Shown: positions 1 to 4,645 of the stretch, one piece after another
How positions within the stretch are numbered: the stretch's first letter is position 1
How the letters are laid out: every line of letters starts with the position of its first letter
Source of the DNA: UBA969 sp041694635
GTDB lineage: Bacteria; Planctomycetota; Planctomycetia; Gemmatales; Gemmataceae
NCBI GenBank assembly: GCA_041694635.1
Contig: JBDNHI010000193.1
Location: forward strand, 1-6,160
Length of the DNA stretch: 6,160 nucleotides
Direction: 5' to 3'
Position numbers and translations under genes: made by a program
The notes under the pieces: generated by a model
Database searches by the model: none
What the model saw: the letters and a program-made list of their open reading frames with translations, nothing else
What the model was told of the DNA's origin: nothing

Positions 1-2
1 AG

Positions 3-425
3 CAGCATGGCGGGTCCACCGGTACGGGTGTAGCTTGTGCTGAAATTATTAACGAGGTAAATGATTTAGGTGTATTCGTAAATTATGATGCGGGAAATGT
101 TATGGACTATTTAAACCAAGATCCGATTCCTGATATTCGAAAATGCGCAACAACTGTTAGAAGTTTTTGTATCAAGGATCACAGAGACTGGCCCAAAGAT
201 GAAGACTGCGGTCCCGGATTTGGCGAAATCGATCATTATAAACTTTTGGAGCCAATGCTTTTCACGGGATTGAAAATGCCTCTTGCTTACGAAAATATAT
301 TTGCGCCTTTGGTTCCACGACCAGTTACTCCAGAGGGAATCGATGTTTTGGCAAGAAGGGCCCGTGAATATATGGAAGTTGTTATCGCTGGATTGCAGCA
401 ACCAATTGCACCTGTTAAAAAATAA
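3..425 (+). CDS. Sugar phosphate isomerase/epimerase, C-terminal part (5' end outside window)
   Basis: The reading frame is open from base 3 to the TAA at 423-425, giving the last 140 residues of a longer protein; the ATG at 102 is internal, because good family sequence continues upstream of it. Seen in the sequence: HGGSTGTG at the left edge, NYDAGN (residues 27-32 of the visible part), KDHR (58-61), a GFGEIDH segment (72-78) and YENIF (96-100). Such Asp/Glu/His-bearing strand ends are typical of the xylose-isomerase-like TIM barrel (AP endonuclease family 2 fold), where they bind a divalent metal and the sugar. The family isomerises or epimerises sugars or sugar acids in the cytoplasm; the substrate cannot be given here. 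Proteins of this type are common in Planctomycetota. The gene looks more GC-rich than the genes downstream, is separated from them by about 400 bases, and is probably not part of their operon. Confidence 0.85.
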   Translation, partial: QHGGSTGTGVACAEIINEVNDLGVFVNYDAGNVMDYLNQDPIPDIRKCATTVRSFCIKDHRDWPKDEDCGPGFGEIDHYKLLEPMLFTGLKMPLAYENIFAPLVPRPVTPEGIDVLARRAREYMEVVIAGLQQPIAPVKK

Positions 426-580
426 GACCGGCTCGATTCTCTTTATATGATTACCACTATTTAGCTAACTTTGGTTAAGGCAAAACTTTAAAGGAATAGG
501 CAATCTGTTGGTTCTTGTCTAAAGGTTTTGTATTGTGTTAAATGGTCTTTGATCTAATCTCCTACAGATTTTTCAAGCGT

Positions 581-646
581 ACGGTTAAACGGATGTGGCT
601 AGTCGGGGGAGGAAAATCACCCCGAACATAACCATATTGTAACCGT
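581..646 (+). other. Foldback of three stacked helices, possible structured RNA or remnant of an element
   Basis: ACGGTTA (581-587) pairs perfectly with TAACCGT (640-646). Inside it, 592-598 pairs with 632-638 (five Watson-Crick and two G-U pairs). Inside that, TCGGGG (603-608) pairs with CCCCGA (620-625) around an 11-base loop. The helices are in register with short internal loops. No T-run follows, so it is not an ordinary intrinsic terminator. The core is more GC-rich than the surrounding DNA. I do not recognise the RNA family; the strand is arbitrary, given in the direction of the genes. It could also be an end of a lost mobile element. Confidence 0.35.
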
Positions 647-721
647 CCGGTAAAAACCCTTTTTGCGAGGTCTGTTTGTCTTGGAGTTTTATAACCGTTC
701 AATGAAAACATGGGGCATAAA

Positions 722-734
722 TTAAGAATCTTAA
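722..734. promoter_or_regulatory. 13-bp palindrome TTAAGA-A-TCTTAA, possible operator
   Basis: TTAAGA (722-727) and TCTTAA (729-734) are exact inverted copies around a single base. The spacing is too tight for an RNA hairpin and fits a dimeric protein site better. It lies about 100 bases upstream of the start at 833. AT-rich palindromes arise easily by chance in DNA of this composition, so this is a weak call. Confidence 0.2.
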
Positions 735-776
735 ATTATTTTGTTTATTTTGGCATAAAAATGATTACAGTAGCGT

Positions 777-810
777 TAATTAATTTAGGTGTCAGATGGT
801 AATTAATTTA
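777..810. repeat. Two direct copies of TAATTAATTTA before the DnaJ-type gene
   Basis: TAATTAATTTA occurs at 777-787 and again at 800-810. The start-to-start distance is 23 bp, close to two helical turns. Each copy contains the palindrome TAATTA, so AATTAATT at 778-785 could also pair with 801-808. The second copy ends 10 bases before the AGGGAG ribosome site. The position suggests an operator or leader element, but AT-rich sequence makes chance occurrence possible. Confidence 0.3.
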
Positions 811-820
811 TTTTTTGAAA

Positions 821-826
821 AGGGAG
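821..826 (+). promoter_or_regulatory. Ribosome binding site for the start at 833
   Basis: AGGGAG sits six bases before the ATG at 833, a good match to the purine-rich anti-16S sequence at normal spacing. It supports 833 as the true start of the small cysteine-rich gene, although that frame stops early. Confidence 0.6.
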
Positions 827-832
827 AAAAGT

Positions 833-1076
833 ATGAAGAGCATTAGTCGTCGGTTGTTAGTTAAGAACGCACTAGCTGCTATTTTGTTTATTTGGTACTG
901 CAAAATATGCATTTTCAGCGGTATGTACGACTTGTGATGGATCTGGGACAGGGGTCTTCCAATGTACATTTTGTAAAGGGTCAGGCAAAGATAAAAGTGG
1001 TTTAAAATGTTTCTTTTGCAATGGAAAAGGTTTTCAAAAATGTGGTTCTTGCAATGGAACTGGTCAAAAGAAGTAA
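833..1076 (+). pseudogene. Small DnaJ-type cysteine-rich (CxxCxGxG x4) protein with export signal, interrupted by a frame change
   Basis: The ATG at 833 with its ribosome site opens MKSISRRLLVKNALAA, a basic then hydrophobic signal-peptide start, but this frame ends at TGA 935-937. One base out of register, a frame open from 876 to the TAA at 1074-1076 reads LLFCLFGTAKYAFSA and then four motifs: CTTCDGSG (924-947), CTFCKGSG (963-986), CFFCNGKG (1008-1031) and CGSCNGTG (1041-1064). Removing one base near 870-884 would join the halves into about 80 residues with a credible signal peptidase site after AFSA. The second frame has no ATG, GTG or TTG of its own. CxxCxGxG repeats are the zinc-binding central domain of DnaJ/Hsp40; the J domain and substrate domain are absent here. 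Such a protein would be a small zinc protein or holdase, apparently exported. It may be a true frameshift, a sequence error, or recoding; the intact motifs favour recent damage or error. Confidence 0.6.
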
Positions 1077-1103
1077 TTGTTTCACTTAAATTTTAAAACA
1101 ATT
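1075..1103 (+). terminator. Weak AT-rich hairpin after the cysteine-rich gene
   Basis: AATTGTTT (1075-1082) and AAACAATT (1096-1103) form an exact 8-bp inverted repeat with a 13-base loop, starting at the stop codon. The stem is nearly all A-T and no T-run follows, so it is a poor intrinsic terminator. It may simply be a transcript end structure, or chance. Confidence 0.22.
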
Positions 1104-1110
1104 GGAAAAT

Positions 1111-1159
1111 AATTAGGTGTCCATTCGGCGATTTAGTTCCAACTGCGTAACTCCTAATT
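1111..1159. repeat. Inverted repeat AATTAGG...CCTAATT
   Basis: AATTAGG (1111-1117) is inverted exactly at 1153-1159, with 35 bases between. It falls in the 128-base gap before the operon that starts at 1205. TTAGGTGTC within the left arm (1113-1121) also occurs as a direct copy at 785-793, before the cysteine-rich gene. It could be part of a promoter or operator; no clear -35/-10 pair could be assigned in this gap. Confidence 0.2.
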
Positions 1160-1194
1160 TAATTGCTAATAAGAGAATACTATTTTTATACATT

Positions 1195-1202
1195 AGAGGT
1201 GG
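1195..1202 (+). promoter_or_regulatory. Ribosome binding site that fixes the start at 1205
   Basis: AGAGGTGG precedes the ATG at 1205, with the GAGG core five bases away. The alternative in-frame TTG at 1163 lacks such a site and would put a charged, aromatic extension in front of a normal membrane anchor, so 1205 is preferred. Confidence 0.65.
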
Positions 1203-1204
1203 TT

Positions 1205-2401
1205 ATGAATTCGAAAATTATAAAATGGCTGTTAGGTATATGTGGATTACTGTCATTATGTTTTTTATTATTGTTCATTATCATTAAAGGGTGCAATGGA
1301 CCAAATGTGCCTAATGGGACGAAACTGCCAGAGCCATCTATTCCTCCTGGAACTCAGGTGACGGTTGATCCTTCAACAGTTAAAGGTCCAAAGCCACACA
1401 TAGTGGGTAAACCAGACCGTATAAAACAAAACCTTGTTCCTGGCAAAACTTATTTTGCACATTCCAAAGGAACTATGAATGTTCGCGGTACGGATAAAGA
1501 CTGGGGAATTGAAGTCCGGCTTACAATTAATTATGGTTTTGAAGCAATTATTGAAAGAGAAATAGTTAGCAATGATGGTGAAACGATTGTTGAAAACAGA
1601 CATTTTAAAAAAATAAGTTCAATTAAAATAGGGTCAAAATTAGAAGGTGTAAGATTAAGTATAGGAAAAGATATTGATCCTTACCTAGATGTAATTGATA
1701 CCTTGTATCCAGAATATGGAGGTGCCTTTAACATTACAAAGAAAATAATCGAAGGTGTTTCTCTTGACCCTATTATTAATAATCTTAAATGGATCGGGAT
1801 AGATAAAGACAAATTGTTAGAAAGTTCAAATAAGACTAAAGCTTTTTTTAAACTCGATAGTCTTTCTGGAAAAACTGTAAAACTGACTTATAAAGATGGG
1901 CAAGGAATAACTGCAATTGTTCCAATAAAAGGGGATATGACACCCGAAGAACGAGATTTTCATTTAACCAGTGTTTTAATTTCAGATTCACTTATTTTTG
2001 AAAATCCACAAGTAAAAATTGGAACCGAATGGAAGGTTGATGGTAGTAATTTTGGTGGAATGATAGACCCTTCCTTAAAAGCTCGGGTCGGTGGTGAAAT
2101 AAAATTAAGACGAGAGGAAGACGAAACTTTTGGCGGTAAAAATTGCAATTTGATTAAAATTGTTTCGGGCCGTTTGGAATTAGATGGTTCCAGTTCTGAT
2201 ACCGGTAAAATAGGATATTTCGACCCTACTGGAACTTTATACTTTTCACCTGATCAACAGATTTTTATTAAAGGGAAGCTTAAAGGTAAAGCAAAATTTG
2301 AACAGTTTTCTAAGGATCATTTACTGTTTGAAGCTAGAATGTCGTTTTTACCAGAATTAGATATTAGTTATACATGTGGGATTTTAGAACCAAAGAAATA
2401 A
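1205..2401 (+). CDS. Unrecognised membrane-anchored protein with a large, probably extracytoplasmic, domain
   Basis: 398 residues from the ATG at 1205, chosen for its ribosome site; an in-frame TTG at 1163 would add 14 residues. Residues 1-4 are polar with Lys4, 5-27 are one strongly hydrophobic segment, and KGC follows at 28-30. The Cys with Gly before it faintly resembles a lipobox, but Lys at -2 is unfavourable, so a signal anchor is likelier than a lipoprotein. Residues 31-72 are rich in Pro and Gly, like a flexible spacer. The rest (about 75-398) alternates short hydrophobic and charged stretches, as in a beta-rich domain, with Cys314 and Cys391 as its only cysteines. I see no catalytic motif and do not recognise the family. 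It ends 13 bases before the FHA-ABC exporter gene and is probably co-transcribed with it. A role as outside partner or sensor of that exporter is inference from position only. Confidence 0.85.
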   Translation: MNSKIIKWLLGICGLLSLCFLLLFIIIKGCNGPNVPNGTKLPEPSIPPGTQVTVDPSTVKGPKPHIVGKPDRIKQNLVPGKTYFAHSKGTMNVRGTDKDWGIEVRLTINYGFEAIIEREIVSNDGETIVENRHFKKISSIKIGSKLEGVRLSIGKDIDPYLDVIDTLYPEYGGAFNITKKIIEGVSLDPIINNLKWIGIDKDKLLESSNKTKAFFKLDSLSGKTVKLTYKDGQGITAIVPIKGDMTPEERDFHLTSVLISDSLIFENPQVKIGTEWKVDGSNFGGMIDPSLKARVGGEIKLRREEDETFGGKNCNLIKIVSGRLELDGSSSDTGKIGYFDPTGTLYFSPDQQIFIKGKLKGKAKFEQFSKDHLLFEARMSFLPELDISYTCGILEPKK

Positions 2402-2414
2402 TTGGATATTATAA

Positions 2415-4643
2415 ATGCCAACCAGTGGCCAAATATTATGGGGCCCAGAAAAAATAGATCTTAATATTTTAAGCCAAGGTTCAGCTTTTATTGGTCGTTC
2501 GCCTGACTCCCAAATTCTATTAACACACCCCGGTGTATCTAAAAAACATGCTAAAATCAGTTATTCGTTAAATAATTATTTATTATCTGACTTAGGGAGT
2601 AGGTTTGGTACTAGGGTAAATGGAAAACGAATAAAAGGCCAAGTATTAAAAAAAGGAGATAGGATTGAATTTGGTCCAATTCCATATGAGTTAGTTGGGA
2701 ATTGTTTACACCTTATAAAAAACGAGCTTGGTGCCTCTCTAAAAGCAAACAACCTAATTGTTGAGCGAGGTAATCGGAAATTATTAGAAAATGTTTGTGT
2801 TGATGTTAAGCCTAATCAGTTTGTTGGGGTATTAGGACCAAGTGGTTCAGGAAAATCGACTCTTATTAAATGTTTGGCAAGCTTTTTATTTCCTTCTTCT
2901 GGTTCAATTTTTTTTGATGACCTCGATCTTAATCAAAATTTAGATTTTTATAGGTCCATTGTTGGTTATGTTCCTCAAGAAGATGTTGTTTTCTTAAATC
3001 TTACTGGTAGGCAAAATTTTGATTATGCTTTAAGAATACGGTTATCTGGTGATTTAAATAAACGAGAACGGACTGAAATAATTGACCGAGTTGTTGAAAA
3101 CTTAGGATTACAAGAGCATATTGACAAACCAGTACGAATCTTAAGTGGTGGCCAGAGGAAAAGAGTTAATGTGGGCCTTGATTTATTAAAGAAGCCAAAA
3201 ATTCTTTTTTTAGATGAGCCTACTTCAGGATTGGACCCAGCCTCTGAAACAAAAATTATGGAAATGCTTAAACAGTTAGCATCCAAAGGAACAACCATAA
3301 TTTGCAGCACGCATATAATGGAAAACTTACATCTCTTTGACCAATTGATAGTTGTTGCTAATAAAACTGTTGTTTATAGTGATCATCCTTCTGGGATGTT
3401 AAAGCATTTTAAAATTAATAATTATGCTGAATTATATACCCATTTAGAATCCTATGATTATAGCAAAAAAGATTCACCTGTAATAATTCAGCCAAACAAC
3501 AAGAACTTTCTTAAACATATTCTTGGTGACGAAGATTTGGTGACTATTAAAAATAAATTAGATGACTCATTTCCAATTTCTACCGAGAGAGGTACAAATC
3601 CCGGATCATTTATCGATAAAATATTAGGTGGGCAACCGCTTGTGCCAATCAATACTTTATCTTGCTCGATTCCAATTGATGAAAATTCATCGGTTAAACA
3701 GGTTTCAATTAATTTTGAATCTACAATTGAAAGATCCCCTTTTATAACCCAGGTTGTTGTATTAATTGAACGAGGGGTAAAAGTATTATTAGCTGATCAT
3801 TGGTTTTGTATTCTTCTTATAATTCAACCAGTTTTTATCGGTTTTCTTATTAATATTTCTCAAGCTAATCCAAGTAAGAGCAATGAAATTGATTCTATAT
3901 TTTTATTTGGGTTGGTAACTGCTATTTGGTTAGGACTTAATAATTCTGCAGGGGAAATTATTCGTGATCGTGTTATTTATGTTCGAGAAAGATTTGCAGG
4001 GGTTACACCTGAAGGCTATCTTGTTGGTAAAACCTTACTTTTTTCAATAGTTGGCTTTTTTCAGATACTAATTTTAGTTTTTATTTTATATTTTCTAAAT
4101 ATGTTAACCGAGGAAGAGAAAGTCGGATTGAAGGTTCATTGGTTTTCTTATATCACCCTCGTGTTTACAGTTACCTATATTGCATCGCTTTTGTTAGGTT
4201 TTATAATTTCAACGCTCGCAAATTCTGAAGAAACGGCAATTGCCGTGGTGCCAATCTTAGTCTTGCCCCAACTTTTATTATCAACAATTGCTGCAGGTCT
4301 TAAAGAATCTAGGGACGGTAGCCTTAGTTCTGTTGCAGTAATTTTAAATGGAACCGAAGATTCTACCCGAGGTTTTTGCGGTTGGCTTCTTGAATTATTC
4401 TCATTGGCAATTTATTCAAGACCTAGTTTTTCTTTGTTTAAAACTCATAGTTCTTCAAAAAATCCAGTTTTAATTTATTCAGTTGATTGGGTTCATTTGT
4501 TATTTCTGTTGTTTTTTACAGCAAGTTTGCTTGCTATTATTTTTCAAATCAAAGAAAAACATTGGATTGATGGTCGTGAGATCAAATATAATTGGAGTTA
4601 CATAAAAGGATTATGTAAGAAGAACTTTAAATTTTGGTTTTAA
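2415..4643 (+). CDS. FHA domain-ABC exporter fusion (ATPase and ABCG-like permease in one chain)
   Basis: 742 residues. FHA domain at about 5-100: GRS (27-29), VSKKH (41-45), DLGSRFGT (59-66), VNG (68-70). ABC ATPase at about 110-330: Walker A GPSGSGKST (141-149), Q-loop Gln188, signature LSGGQ (243-247), Walker B ILFLDEP (263-269), switch His300. All key ATPase residues are intact. A polar linker (about 331-455) leads to some six membrane segments near 462-481, 494-510, 538-562, 577-600, 606-626 and 691-710, with the order (ATPase first, permease second) of ABCG/ABC2 half-transporters, which work as dimers. The family exports lipids, polysaccharide precursors or small molecules; the substrate here is unknown. 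FHA domains bind phosphothreonine, and the kinase gene starts two bases after this stop, so control by phosphorylation is likely, as for mycobacterial Rv1747 with PknF. The ribosome site is weak (only TTGGA at 2403-2407), so coupling to the gene before is plausible. Confidence 0.93.
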   Translation: MPTSGQILWGPEKIDLNILSQGSAFIGRSPDSQILLTHPGVSKKHAKISYSLNNYLLSDLGSRFGTRVNGKRIKGQVLKKGDRIEFGPIPYELVGNCLHLIKNELGASLKANNLIVERGNRKLLENVCVDVKPNQFVGVLGPSGSGKSTLIKCLASFLFPSSGSIFFDDLDLNQNLDFYRSIVGYVPQEDVVFLNLTGRQNFDYALRIRLSGDLNKRERTEIIDRVVENLGLQEHIDKPVRILSGGQRKRVNVGLDLLKKPKILFLDEPTSGLDPASETKIMEMLKQLASKGTTIICSTHIMENLHLFDQLIVVANKTVVYSDHPSGMLKHFKINNYAELYTHLESYDYSKKDSPVIIQPNNKNFLKHILGDEDLVTIKNKLDDSFPISTERGTNPGSFIDKILGGQPLVPINTLSCSIPIDENSSVKQVSINFESTIERSPFITQVVVLIERGVKVLLADHWFCILLIIQPVFIGFLINISQANPSKSNEIDSIFLFGLVTAIWLGLNNSAGEIIRDRVIYVRERFAGVTPEGYLVGKTLLFSIVGFFQILILVFILYFLNMLTEEEKVGLKVHWFSYITLVFTVTYIASLLLGFIISTLANSEETAIAVVPILVLPQLLLSTIAAGLKESRDGSLSSVAVILNGTEDSTRGFCGWLLELFSLAIYSRPSFSLFKTHSSSKNPVLIYSVDWVHLLFLLFFTASLLAIIFQIKEKHWIDGREIKYNWSYIKGLCKKNFKFWF

Positions 4644-4645
4644 AA

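Larger units (their letters stand above)
426..832. other. Intergenic region of about 400 bases without a convincing gene
   Basis: Stops are frequent in the frames I followed; the longest short frame noted is 542-631 (29 codons, no ribosome binding site, no known motif). No clear terminator with a T-run follows the isomerase stop, and no strong -35/-10 pair stands out. What it does hold is a foldback at 581-646, a 13-bp palindrome at 722-734, and two copies of an 11-bp AT-rich repeat at 777-787 and 800-810 just ahead of the next gene. The promoter of the 833 gene is presumably in the AT-rich part after about 720, but I cannot place it. Confidence 0.6.

Noticed and set aside
542..631. Short frame of 29 codons starting ATG GTC TTT and ending TAA
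   Set aside because: No ribosome site and no recognisable motif, and it overlaps the foldback at 581-646, which explains much of the sequence.
652..664. AAAAA-CCC-TTTTT as a terminator
   Set aside because: Five A-T pairs with a three-base loop are too weak, and the T-run is part of the stem itself.
750..770. TTGGCAT as a sigma-54 type -24 element
   Set aside because: The GC expected ten bases after the GG is absent (AT is found there).
899..937. Release-factor-2-like +1 frameshift at the TGA at 935-937
   Set aside because: A shift at the stop would replace the well-formed signal-peptide end and the first cysteines with unrelated residues, and the typical CTTTGAC context is missing.
1163..1192. 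TTGCTA / TATACA as a promoter for the operon
   Set aside because: Transcription would start within or just before the ribosome site of the 1205 gene, leaving almost no leader.
3023..3310. Reverse-strand frame inside the ABC ATPase gene
   Set aside because: It is antisense to the region around the signature and Walker B motifs; its sequence is forced by the coding strand.
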